Assembly (NCBI RefSeq): GCF_028561565.1
Contig: NZ_JAQQTE010000001.1
Coordinates: 491,717 to 555,716, forward strand
DNA length: 64,000 bases
Direction of reading: 5' to 3'
Source: Gilvibacter sediminis
GTDB taxonomy: Bacteria; Bacteroidota; Bacteroidia; Flavobacteriales; Flavobacteriaceae
Position 1 is the first letter of the stretch, and every line of letters starts with the position of its first letter. Of this stretch, positions 44,071 through 52,084 are shown piece after piece. A program made the position numbers and the translations under genes. The notes below the pieces were generated by a model. It was not told where the DNA came from and made no database searches. It saw only the letters and a program-made list of their open reading frames with translations.

Positions 44071-45444
44071 TTAGTCGCAAGTTCCCGTAAGTGAGTTGAT
44101 CCAGGCTTCCACCATGGCAACTGCTTGGTCATCGCGTATAGTTCTGCCCAAAAGGGGCATGCGGTATTCTTCTGCTTCTGAGTTCATTCTAAAGTATAAA
44201 ACAGAAGTGTCAATATCGCCAGGGACCACGATCTGAGTGTTGGGTGGAATCGGAGTTTCCGGATCCACACATACGCCCAAATTCACGTTGTCCGCAGTTT
44301 CATTAAAGGCAAAGCGCACCGGGCGATAGTCACAATGACGATCGTCTGAATGGCAATGCGCACAATTTATATCTACATAAGAGCGCATGCGCAAGCTGAT
44401 GGGCTGCGAAGTGTCTCTCCAGTCAATTACGGTTTGTATATCGGCAGGCAGGTTATCTGCCAGATAGCCCATGGCTACCATTTTTTGCAGCTGATTGCTC
44501 ACGCCATCACTGTAGGCATAATCACTGTTGATGTGTTGTGGTTTGAGTCCAATGGGGATCGGATCTAATTGTGTTTTATGGCAGGTAAAGCATTCCGCTT
44601 CTGACGGGATGCGGTAATTGATGGTGCGCTCCACACCTTCTTGCAGCCAAGTTACCTCCGTGAAATCTCCGTCGAGATTCAAGGTCGCTTCTGTTTGCTC
44701 ATCGTTCCAGATGTATTCTGCAAACTCCCAACCAGAGGCCTTACGATAGATCAAACGGGTTTCGATGATTCTCGTATTGCCCTCAGGCAACACATTGTCA
44801 TAATAGAAGGTCTTGATCAAAATGGTTCCAACCGGCATGTCTAAAAGCTCGTAAGACTCTGTAAAATTCGCTTGAGCTCCATCAGGCATCCAAATGAAAC
44901 GTTTCTTTAAGGCATAGTCCGTAAATAAAGTACTTATGGGTTTGTATGGCAGCACACCATAAACCGGGAGCTGATCTGCCATGGCCCCATCAAAGAAATT
45001 GTAGTCTGATAGGTTGTCGTACGGGAATTGCTCCAAATTGAAGTTTACCGGACTTACTGGGGTAACGTTGATTCTCAAGGTTGCTCCAACGCAATTATCG
45101 GTTCCATCCTCGCAAATATTGTAAGTGAAAGTGACCTCCCCAACGGTGAATCCGTCTGCAGTGTATTCAATAAGATCATCGCTTGGATCGTCTGGAGTGT
45201 TGTTCGGGTCAAGGATATTTACACTGCCAGAGGTTGCCGCAGAAACACTCAATGAACCTGTTTGAGGCACATTTTCATCGTTGGTAAATACATTTATAGA
45301 AATGGTTGCATTTTGTGCAACAACAGCCGTGTCATCTACCGCCACATAGGTCAAGGGCGTGTAGCCGTTATCGTCAGAATTACATGCTACCAAAGCCAAA
45401 AAGGCAAGGCAGAGTACTCCTATCCTTTGAATAAGGTTGATCAT
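44071..45444 (-). CDS. Diheme c-type cytochrome lipoprotein (SO2930-like)
   Basis: 457 residues with a lipobox (LALVACNSDD), a cadherin-like/Ig-type domain (about 30-130, AVVAQNATISINVFTNDEN pattern) and a long C-terminal domain with two CxxCH heme sites (ECFTCH and NCAHCH). The order YKPISTLFTDYALKKRFIWMPDG and LPILxR-like end corresponds to the SO2930-type diheme cytochrome family. It probably transfers electrons in the periplasm or outer membrane. A frame opening 31 codons upstream has no lipoprotein logic; ATG 45444 is chosen. Next gene is the FG-GAP/UnbV protein. Confidence 0.85.
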   Translation of the reverse strand: MINLIQRIGVLCLAFLALVACNSDDNGYTPLTYVAVDDTAVVAQNATISINVFTNDENVPQTGSLSVSAATSGSVNILDPNNTPDDPSDDLIEYTADGFTVGEVTFTYNICEDGTDNCVGATLRINVTPVSPVNFNLEQFPYDNLSDYNFFDGAMADQLPVYGVLPYKPISTLFTDYALKKRFIWMPDGAQANFTESYELLDMPVGTILIKTFYYDNVLPEGNTRIIETRLIYRKASGWEFAEYIWNDEQTEATLNLDGDFTEVTWLQEGVERTINYRIPSEAECFTCHKTQLDPIPIGLKPQHINSDYAYSDGVSNQLQKMVAMGYLADNLPADIQTVIDWRDTSQPISLRMRSYVDINCAHCHSDDRHCDYRPVRFAFNETADNVNLGVCVDPETPIPPNTQIVVPGDIDTSVLYFRMNSEAEEYRMPLLGRTIRDDQAVAMVEAWINSLTGTCD

Positions 45445-45521
45445 GGTTGGCACATTAGTGTAAATATTAAACAAGAACGGGACAAAAAACCCTACCTCCC
45501 AAGCATTTAACAAAACTATTG

Positions 45522-45552
45522 CAAAAAAAACAACCATCCGCAGGGATGGTTG
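45522..45552 (-). terminator. Terminator after DoxX copy 2
   Basis: CAACCATCC/GGATGGTTG stem with a 4-nt loop and eight T on the minus strand, which separates copy 2 from the cytochrome gene. Confidence 0.85.
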
Positions 45553-45578
45553 CTATTCTATCATTTCTGATAGGGCTA

Positions 45579-45977
45579 TTAAGAGAACATGGGTTTATAT
45601 GCGTCCCAATGTTTGTACATCAAATATCCGTTAAGCAATGCCACTAAGATGGCAGGGCCGATGTTTGGCAAATTCAAAAAGGCGTGGAACAAGACAATGT
45701 TGATTGAAATAGGCACGAGCATTACTAAGGCTAGCGGCACCCACTTTCTAATGACTAAAAGCAATCCTACGACTACCTCAGTGAGGCCGACAAGGCCCAT
45801 CAAATACCCTTTACCAACATCTGTTGCGTTAGAATAACGCAGCGCGGTGAATAAATATTCAGCTTGTGGATATCCAGAAAAGTCAAAGTCTTGTAGAAAC
45901 CAGAAGAATTTGTTGAATCCAAAGAGCAACAACATCAGTCCTAGTCCAACGCGTATAATAAGATTTAAATATTTCAT
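45579..45977 (-). CDS. DoxX-like membrane protein (copy 2)
   Basis: 132 residues with the same four-helix DoxX layout as copy 1: LGLMLLLFGFNKFFWFL, GKGYLMGLVGLTEVVVGLLLVI, KWVPLALVMLVPISINIVLFHAFLNLP and ILVALLNGYLMYKHWDAYKPMF. Sixteen upstream codons in the open frame have no helix and are excluded. It follows asd by 53 nt on the same strand and ends in its own terminator. Confidence 0.85.
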   Translation of the reverse strand: MKYLNLIIRVGLGLMLLLFGFNKFFWFLQDFDFSGYPQAEYLFTALRYSNATDVGKGYLMGLVGLTEVVVGLLLVIRKWVPLALVMLVPISINIVLFHAFLNLPNIGPAILVALLNGYLMYKHWDAYKPMFS

Positions 45978-46030
45978 TTTAACTGTTTTGGGTTGATTAT
46001 GAGGTCTTAGACGAAGCCTCCCCAAACAGC

Positions 46031-47023
46031 TTACAAAAGTTTCTCCCGGTCCAAATGCTGAGCAATCTGAACCGCATTGGTCGCAGCTCCTTTTCTCAGA
46101 TTGTCACTCACGATCCATAGGTTCAAACTGTTTGACTGACTCAAGTCCCTTCTAATACGCCCTACAAATACGTCGTCTTTATGATGCGCGTAGATCGGCA
46201 TAGGATACGTGTTGGTATCAGGATTGTCCTGTACCACCACGCCTTGAGTTCCCGCAAGCAAATTGCGGACCTCATTGAGCTCAAAGTCGTTTTCAAATTC
46301 AATGTTGACAGATTCGGAGTGGCCACCTTCTGTAGGGATGCGCACCGCTGTAGCCGTTAAGGCAATGCTTTTGTCATTGAGGATCTTTTGAGTTTCTCGA
46401 ACCAATTTGAACTCCTCTTTAGTATATCCGTTGGATTCAAAGACGTCACAATGCGGCAGGGCATTGCGGTAAATGGGATAAGGATAGGCCATCTCTCCTT
46501 TGACACCGCTCACCTCGTTGTTCATTTGCTTTACAGCTTTGCTACCCGTACCAGAAACAGACTGATAGGTTGAGATGACAACACGCTTAATCTTGTATTT
46601 GTTATGCAAGGGCTTAAGCACCATTACCAATTGAATGGTAGAACAATTTGGGTTAGCTATGATTTTATCCGAGGCTGTCAAATCATAGGCATTGATCTCT
46701 GGAACCACCAAATTGATATCCTGTTCCATGCGCCAGGCGGAGGAATTGTCTACTACGGTACAACCAACTTCAGCAAATTTTGGCGCCCATTCTTTGGAAG
46801 TATCCCCTCCAGCAGAGAATAGTGCCAACTGTGGTTTCATTTCAAGTGCAGTTTCCATACTCACCACCTTAAACTCTTTGCCTTTATAGGCTACAGGTTT
46901 TCCAACCGATCGCGCTGAGGCAACTGGAATGAGTTCTTCAATAGGAAAATTGCGTTCTTCTAAAACGCGGAGCATGACTTGGCCAACCATTCCGGTGGCC
47001 CCAACAACTGCTACTTTATACAT
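46031..47023 (-). CDS. asd: Aspartate-semialdehyde dehydrogenase
   Basis: 330-residue enzyme that makes aspartate semialdehyde for lysine, threonine, methionine and peptidoglycan. It has the N-terminal NADP site KVAVVGATGMVGQVMLRVL, the catalytic Cys in IANPNCSTIQLVMVLKPL, the phosphate-binding STYQSVSGTG and the RRDLSQSNSLNLWIVSDNLRKGAATNAVQIA end. No gene of the aspartate pathway is adjacent. Confidence 0.97.
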   Translation of the reverse strand: MYKVAVVGATGMVGQVMLRVLEERNFPIEELIPVASARSVGKPVAYKGKEFKVVSMETALEMKPQLALFSAGGDTSKEWAPKFAEVGCTVVDNSSAWRMEQDINLVVPEINAYDLTASDKIIANPNCSTIQLVMVLKPLHNKYKIKRVVISTYQSVSGTGSKAVKQMNNEVSGVKGEMAYPYPIYRNALPHCDVFESNGYTKEEFKLVRETQKILNDKSIALTATAVRIPTEGGHSESVNIEFENDFELNEVRNLLAGTQGVVVQDNPDTNTYPMPIYAHHKDDVFVGRIRRDLSQSNSLNLWIVSDNLRKGAATNAVQIAQHLDREKLL

Positions 47024-47041
47024 GATTTAAAATTTAAAATG

Positions 47042-47049
47042 CAAAAGTA
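47042..47049 (-). promoter_or_regulatory. asd -7 promoter element
   Basis: TACTTTTG on the minus strand (TAnnTTTG), 18 nt before the asd ATG; a TTTG lies 22 nt further upstream. Confidence 0.5.
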
Positions 47050-47084
47050 CAGCAAGCCGTCAAAAGGAAATCAAAAAAGAAGCA

Positions 47085-47114
47085 TAAAAAAAGCTGCCTT
47101 GGGGGAGGCAGCTT
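47085..47114 (-). terminator. Terminator after mscL
   Basis: AAGCTGCCT/AGGCAGCTT stem with a 6-nt loop and T run on the minus strand. Confidence 0.85.
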
Positions 47115-47136
47115 TGCTATCTAATCTTAAAAGAGA

Positions 47137-47544
47137 TTATTTTTTAAGTAGGTCTCTGATCTCTGCAAGTAATTCTTCTTGCGATGGTCCTGCCGGAGCT
47201 TCTGGAGCCGGCTCTTCTTTCTTCTTGGTCTTGTTGTAAGCCTTAACGATCATAAACAGTACGAATCCTACAATCACCAAGTTGATGATGGCATCGATCC
47301 AGTTACCGTAAGCAATCGCATTTTCTGGAGTAGACACTGTACCATCAGCAGCTACAACAGCTTCTGTCAATACAATCTTGAGATCTGTAAAGCTGACACC
47401 TCCTGTGAAATGACCGATCACAGGCATCATGATGTCGCTCACAAATCCTTTAACTACTGCAGATACTGCACCAGCAAGAATAACTGCTACTGCTAGATCA
47501 ATGACGTTACCCGTCATGATAAAATCTCTAAATTCTTTTAACAT
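47137..47544 (-). CDS. mscL: Large-conductance mechanosensitive channel
   Basis: 135-residue pentameric channel that opens under membrane tension. It has the family start MLKEFRDFIMTGNVIDLAVAVILAGAVSAVV, the second helix INLVIVGFVLFMIVKAYNK and a C-terminal cytoplasmic helix EELLAEIRDLLKK. It has its own terminator. Confidence 0.97.
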   Translation of the reverse strand: MLKEFRDFIMTGNVIDLAVAVILAGAVSAVVKGFVSDIMMPVIGHFTGGVSFTDLKIVLTEAVVAADGTVSTPENAIAYGNWIDAIINLVIVGFVLFMIVKAYNKTKKKEEPAPEAPAGPSQEELLAEIRDLLKK

Positions 47545-47630
47545 GGAATATTGATGTATTAGTTAATTGACTACAAAGTACTAAAAACTAAGGCGGAATG
47601 TTAAAAGCAGTGGCTAAGTTTTTAACACAC

Positions 47631-48737
47631 TTATCGAAGAACGACACGTTTTATTCGACCACCAACTGCAGTCAATAACTCATAGGAAATCGTGTTGGCT
47701 TTTTTGGCTAAATCTTCTGCGGATTGAATCGTGCCAAATACTTCCACTTCATCACCTTCTTGGCAATCAATTTCGCTAACATCAACCATGATCATGTCCA
47801 TACAAACATTACCGACAATTGGGGCTTGTTTTCCGTTGATGATAACAGTTCCCACACCTTTTCCAAGGGCTCTTGGCAAACCGTCTGCATGTCCAATGGG
47901 AAGTGTTGCCATTTTCATGGGTGATGCAACCACATGACCGCGGTTGTAGCCAATGCTATCTCCCGGCTGCAAATTGTGGATCTGACTGATCACAGTTTTT
48001 AGTCGCATCACTGGCTTGAGTTCGCGATCTAATTCTGGAGCATTTGCGTATCCGTAAAGACCTATTCCGCTGCGAACCAGATCATAATGCGCTTGCGGGT
48101 AATTAAGAATCCCAGAAGTATTGGTAGCATGCGCAAAGAATTTTTGATCTCCTAAAGCACGTAATTTAGGAAGGACCTCGTCAAATGCTGCAAGTTGACC
48201 CAAGGTGAAGTCGCGTTCGGCGGCATCTTCACTGGCGGCTAAATGTGTGAAAGCAGACCGTAAGGATAAAAACTCGCTCTTATTCACGAGATCTGCGGCT
48301 CTCGTTGCTTGCTGCGGATCAAATCCGAGTCTGTTGAGTCCAGTATTTATTTTAAGGTGTACGGGATAGGCCACTAATTTCTGATCGCTGGCAAACCTGC
48401 TAAAGGCTTCCAATAGTCGCTCCGAATAAATACTCGGCTCCAGGCACTTCGCGACCATCAACTCAAAATTGACGGGTTGTGGGTGTAAAACCAGTATGGG
48501 CAAAGTCACTCCAGCGTCTCTTAAGAATAATCCTTCATTTACATAAGCTACAGCTAGGTAATCAACACCAAGTTCTTGCAATTCCAGAGCCACGGTAGTA
48601 GCATCTCCCCCATAGCCGTTGGCTTTGACCACCGCGAGCATTTTGCAATCTGGGTTGAGTTTTGATCTTAAGAAATGGTAATTATGATGCAAGGCACCCA
48701 GGTCCAGTTCCAATACGGTTTCTGAAACTGAACTCAT
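47631..48737 (-). CDS. alr: Alanine racemase
   Basis: 368-residue PLP enzyme that makes D-alanine for cell walls. The PLP lysine is in [13 protein letters not shown] near residue 38, and the [17 protein letters not shown] and [13 protein letters not shown] (with DMIMVD tail) motifs are normal. Its ATG overlaps the tdk stop (ATGA), so the two are translated together. Confidence 0.96.
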   Translation of the reverse strand: MSSVSETVLELDLGALHHNYHFLRSKLNPDCKMLAVVKANGYGGDATTVALELQELGVDYLAVAYVNEGLFLRDAGVTLPILVLHPQPVNFELMVAKCLEPSIYSERLLEAFSRFASDQKLVAYPVHLKINTGLNRLGFDPQQATRAADLVNKSEFLSLRSAFTHLAASEDAAERDFTLGQLAAFDEVLPKLRALGDQKFFAHATNTSGILNYPQAHYDLVRSGIGLYGYANAPELDRELKPVMRLKTVISQIHNLQPGDSIGYNRGHVVASPMKMATLPIGHADGLPRALGKGVGTVIINGKQAPIVGNVCMDMIMVDVSEIDCQEGDEVEVFGTIQSAEDLAKKANTISYELLTAVGGRIKRVVLR

Positions 48738-49375
48738 GCTTTTTTCTGTTTGGGCGAGATCTGCTCAGGATCTTTAACTTCCATTTTTGAGAGCTTTTCA
48801 CGCAGGTTGGCCTTGTAAAAGGCAGCACGACTCAAAGGTTCGTATTCATCAGTTTCTCCTAGTAGAACCAAATTGTCATTGGCGGATTTGCGATAAGAAT
48901 ACTGCGCTAGGTTTCCCGTTCGGGTACACACAGCATGTACCTTGGTAACGTATTCTGCTGTGGCCATAAGTGCGGGCATGGGTCCAAAAGGGTTGCCTTT
49001 GTAATCCATATCCAAGCCGGCCACGATCACGCGAATACCGCGATTGGCAAGGTCATTACAGACCTTGACGATCTCATCATCAAAGAACTGTGCCTCATCA
49101 ATTCCAACCACATCGCAGTTGTCTGCAAGGATGGGAATATTCGCAGCAGCAGGAACCGGAGTGGAGAGAATTTCGTTGCTGTCATGAGAAACTACCATTT
49201 CCTCGTCATAACGACGATCCACCGCTGGTTTGAAGATCTCCACGCGCTGTTTTGCAAATTGAGCGCGCTTGAGTCTGCGGATCAATTCCTCTGTTTTACC
49301 AGAGAACATAGAGCCACAGATGACTTCTATCCATCCAAACTGTTCTTGTTGATTTACGGTGTTTTCGAGAAACAT
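48734..49375 (-). CDS. tdk: Thymidine kinase, without the zinc-site cysteines
   Basis: 213-residue type II thymidine kinase: P-loop [27 protein letters not shown], and the lid/substrate region [18 protein letters not shown]. In most TK1-type enzymes four cysteines (CxxC ... CxxC) hold a zinc ion around here; this protein has only [15 protein letters not shown] and then [12 protein letters not shown], with just one cysteine in the window where two pairs are expected. It is paired with alr. Confidence 0.95.
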   Translation of the reverse strand: MFLENTVNQQEQFGWIEVICGSMFSGKTEELIRRLKRAQFAKQRVEIFKPAVDRRYDEEMVVSHDSNEILSTPVPAAANIPILADNCDVVGIDEAQFFDDEIVKVCNDLANRGIRVIVAGLDMDYKGNPFGPMPALMATAEYVTKVHAVCTRTGNLAQYSYRKSANDNLVLLGETDEYEPLSRAAFYKANLREKLSKMEVKDPEQISPKQKKA

Positions 49376-49570
49376 TTTGTAATTTACTACACGAAAAAAG
49401 ACATATTTCCGTTAGGATTAACGGGTGGCGTAAAGGTAACAAAACGTCCAAATAAAAAGGAGCTAATTTGATAAGTTATGGGTTGAACATTACATTTTTA
49501 GATCGCAATCAGACTAACAAGACCGATCGTGTGATTTATTCAATTCCAAAACTTCAGTAAAGTGAGAAAA

Positions 49571-50344
49571 ATGAACAAGACTATCCATGCCGAATTGCGC
49601 GAGTTGGCACAGGAAATACTAGACGGGCCTAAGGTGCTGAGTGCCGTAGAGCTCAAAGGGAAGGCTCAAAGACTTTATGAAAAACTCATCATCCTAAGCC
49701 ATTTAGAAGCTCAGGTGGGCGTTGATCCATTGACCACTCCAGTGCCTGATAAAGAATCTTTAGACTCTAAGAGTTATCGGGAGCAAAATTGGTTTACAGA
49801 ACCAAAGCCGGTTGAAAAACCAGCACACGATGAAGAACTTGTAGAGCCGCTCATTGAAAAGATCAAAGACATTGTAGCTCAAATGCCGGAGGAATCACAA
49901 AAGGTCGATGCGCTTTTAGAAGATATTCTGCCCAAGCCTAAATACGTCAAGAATGATTTGGAAGACCTTGCTGCAGATTACAAACACACGCCTGTGTTTG
50001 AGCGCAAACAAGAAGCTCCGCCTACATCGGTAGAGACTCCAGAGCCTCCAACGCAAGAAGTTGCAGAGACCACAAACAACACGGTTGACAAACCACGTTC
50101 GCTTAATGAGGCATCTGCTGCAGGGGCACAAATTGGACTCAATGACCGCATTGCTTTTATCAAGCATTTGTTTGACAACAAACCAGAAGATTATGCGCGT
50201 GTGATCTCTCAACTAGACACCTGCGATTCCTTTGAGCAAGCTCAAAACTTTATTCAATTACAAGTAAAACCCGAGTACAATTACTGGTTGGATAAACAAG
50301 AGGTTGCAGAGCGTTTTATGAGCATCATTGAGCGTCGCTTCTAA
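49571..50344 (+). CDS. Conserved hypothetical protein
   Basis: 257 residues without a signal peptide or membrane helix. Helical start HAELRELAQEILDGPKVLSAVELKGKAQRLYEKLIIL, a long acidic and Pro-rich disordered middle (about 60-185, with EAPPTSVETPEPPTQEVAETT), and a helical C-terminus with LNDRIAFIKHLFDNKPEDYARVISQLDTCDSFEQAQNF and a final YNYWLDKQEVAERFMSIIERRF. No named family recognised, though it looks like a conserved flavobacterial protein. A GTG at 49562 could add three residues. It precedes a DoxX-like gene by 4 nt. Confidence 0.8.
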   Translation: MNKTIHAELRELAQEILDGPKVLSAVELKGKAQRLYEKLIILSHLEAQVGVDPLTTPVPDKESLDSKSYREQNWFTEPKPVEKPAHDEELVEPLIEKIKDIVAQMPEESQKVDALLEDILPKPKYVKNDLEDLAADYKHTPVFERKQEAPPTSVETPEPPTQEVAETTNNTVDKPRSLNEASAAGAQIGLNDRIAFIKHLFDNKPEDYARVISQLDTCDSFEQAQNFIQLQVKPEYNYWLDKQEVAERFMSIIERRF

Positions 50345-50348
50345 GCCG

Positions 50349-50699
50349 ATGAATCCCGGGAAACTCATTTATTGGTCCAGCACCGTGGCCATTTGTTTGA
50401 TCATGTGCTATTCTGCCAGCATGTATTTTTCCAACACAGAAATGGTTGAAGGCTTCTTTAGACGCTTCAATTACCCGGATTACTTAGTTATTCCTTTGGC
50501 CGTTGCCAAGATCTTGGCTGTGGTCATGATCTTATGGCGCAAGATCCCTTGGGTTACCGAATGGGCATATGCCGGTCTCTTCTTTGATTTGGTTCTTGCC
50601 TTCTTTGCCCACGAACGTTTGGGAGATTCGGTTACCTTTGTACTGTTGGCAGCTATTGCTCTGCTGACTTCGTACTTTTTTGGTAAATACTATAGATGA
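50349..50699 (+). CDS. DoxX-like family membrane protein (short form)
   Basis: 116 residues with four hydrophobic segments: LIYWSSTVAICLIMCYSASMYF, DYLVIPLAVAKILAVVMILWR, WAYAGLFFDLVLAFFAHE and SVTFVLLAAIALLTSYFFGKYYR. It fits the DoxX-like family but is distant from the two DoxX copies elsewhere in this window. It ends with a 4-nt overlap with rsmI. ATG 50349 is preferred over an upstream in-frame start inside the previous gene. Confidence 0.75.
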   Translation: MNPGKLIYWSSTVAICLIMCYSASMYFSNTEMVEGFFRRFNYPDYLVIPLAVAKILAVVMILWRKIPWVTEWAYAGLFFDLVLAFFAHERLGDSVTFVLLAAIALLTSYFFGKYYR

Positions 50700-51370
50700 A
50701 CGCTTCGCTTTATTTAGTTCCCACTCCTATTGGTAATTTAAAGGATATCACCTTGCGCGCTTTAGAAGTGCTGCAAGAGGCTAGCTTGATCTTAGCAGAA
50801 GACACGCGTACCAGCGGAAAGTTACTCAAGCATTACGATATTGCCACACCCATGCGTTCTTATCACATGCACAATGAGCACAAGGCCACAGCGGCTATTG
50901 TTGCTCAAATGCAGGCAGGACAGACTGTGGCTATGATCTCTGATGCGGGAACTCCGGGAATTAGTGATCCTGGTTTTTTGTTGGTTCGAGAAGCCTTGGC
51001 TGCGGGTTTGCAGGTGGAATGCCTTCCTGGTGCAACTGCTTTGATTCCAGCTTTAGCCGCAAGCGGTTTGCCTTGCGAACGTTTTGTTTTCGAGGGATTT
51101 TTGCCGGTCAAAAAAGGACGTGCCACGCGTTTAGATAGTCTTAAAGAAGAGTCCAGAACCATGGTCTTTTATGAATCTCCGCATAAGTTATTAAAGACCC
51201 TCACGCAGTTTGAAGAGCTGTTTGGCGGAGACCGCAAAGCCGCTGCTGCCCGCGAGTTGACCAAGCTTCATGAAGAGATTGTCCGTGGGAGTTTAAGCGA
51301 AATAAAAAGGCACTTTGAAACCAAAGCGCCTAAAGGTGAATTTGTATTGGTAGTAGCCGGAGCTTCTTAA
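50696..51370 (+). CDS. rsmI: 16S rRNA (cytidine1402-2'-O)-methyltransferase
   Basis: 224-residue SAM-dependent enzyme of the tetrapyrrole methylase fold. The start SLYLVPTPIGNLKDITLRAL, the EDTRTSGKLLKHYDI segment and SDAGTPGISDPGFLLV are the RsmI signatures; FYESPHKLLKTL and the ARELTKLHEE stretch follow. It overlaps the preceding DoxX-like gene by 4 nt. Confidence 0.95.
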   Translation: MNASLYLVPTPIGNLKDITLRALEVLQEASLILAEDTRTSGKLLKHYDIATPMRSYHMHNEHKATAAIVAQMQAGQTVAMISDAGTPGISDPGFLLVREALAAGLQVECLPGATALIPALAASGLPCERFVFEGFLPVKKGRATRLDSLKEESRTMVFYESPHKLLKTLTQFEELFGGDRKAAAARELTKLHEEIVRGSLSEIKRHFETKAPKGEFVLVVAGAS

Positions 51371-51957
51371 AGGTGCTTCCCTTTATTCCAACCGTGCTTT
51401 CCTAAATACTGATTACCGCTTTCTACAGCACCATCTTCAATAGAAGTTCCCATAGAGTCGTTCCAACGGTTCAAGTATCCAAACAAGGAAATCACTCCTA
51501 ACATTTCAACGATCTCGCCTTCATCCCAATGTTGGTAGAGACGTTCTTTGATCTGCTCGTCTACTTGATTAGGAACTAAAGAAGCTGCCAGTGAAAAGTC
51601 AAGGGCTGCGCGTTCAGCTTCACTAAAAGCCGGATGAGTACGGTATTCCCAAATGTTGTCCAATTGCTCTTGTTCTGCTCCATAGCGTTCTGCAGCGCGA
51701 ATGGCATGCGCTTGGCAATAACGACAACCCGTACTGTTGCTGCTTACCCAAGCGATCATTCTCTTAAGGGCAGAGGTCACTCGACCTTCATTGGCCATAA
51801 CCGCTTTGTTGAGGTTGATAAACGCTTTGCTAATGGCCGGTCTGCGTTGCATGGTCAGTACGCTGTTTGGGCAAAAGCCAAGGGTTTCGTTGAAAAATTT
51901 GGCCAGTTCGGCGGTTTCCGGATCGTGGTCCGGAGAAAGTGGAGTCACTAAAGGCAT
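51367..51957 (-). CDS. Carboxymuconolactone decarboxylase-family (AhpD-like) protein
   Basis: 196 residues with the AhpD-type active site CRYCQAHAIRAAERYG (CxxC plus His) and family helices SALKRMIAWVSSNST and ALDFSLAASLVPNQVDEQI. Longer than minimal AhpD and typical of the 'peroxidase-related' branch with an N-terminal extension (DHDPETAELAKFFNETLGFCPNS). Likely a thiol-based peroxidase or decarboxylase. No partner AhpC is nearby. Convergent with rsmI (4-nt overlap). Confidence 0.9.
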   Translation of the reverse strand: MPLVTPLSPDHDPETAELAKFFNETLGFCPNSVLTMQRRPAISKAFINLNKAVMANEGRVTSALKRMIAWVSSNSTGCRYCQAHAIRAAERYGAEQEQLDNIWEYRTHPAFSEAERAALDFSLAASLVPNQVDEQIKERLYQHWDEGEIVEMLGVISLFGYLNRWNDSMGTSIEDGAVESGNQYLGKHGWNKGKHL

Positions 51958-52084
51958 GGGTTCAATTTTTTATGTTGTGAATTTACAAATTTAAGGCGTT
52001 GAAAAGCGGGAAACCTTACATAAAAAACCGCAATTTGGCTACCTTTACTCCTGTAGTCATATCCTCCTTAATCAATCGCATCCC

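Noticed and set aside
49376-49570. Small gene in the tdk-to-hypothetical gap
   Set aside because: Only a short frame antisense to tdk reaches into it; no start signal or coding pattern was found.
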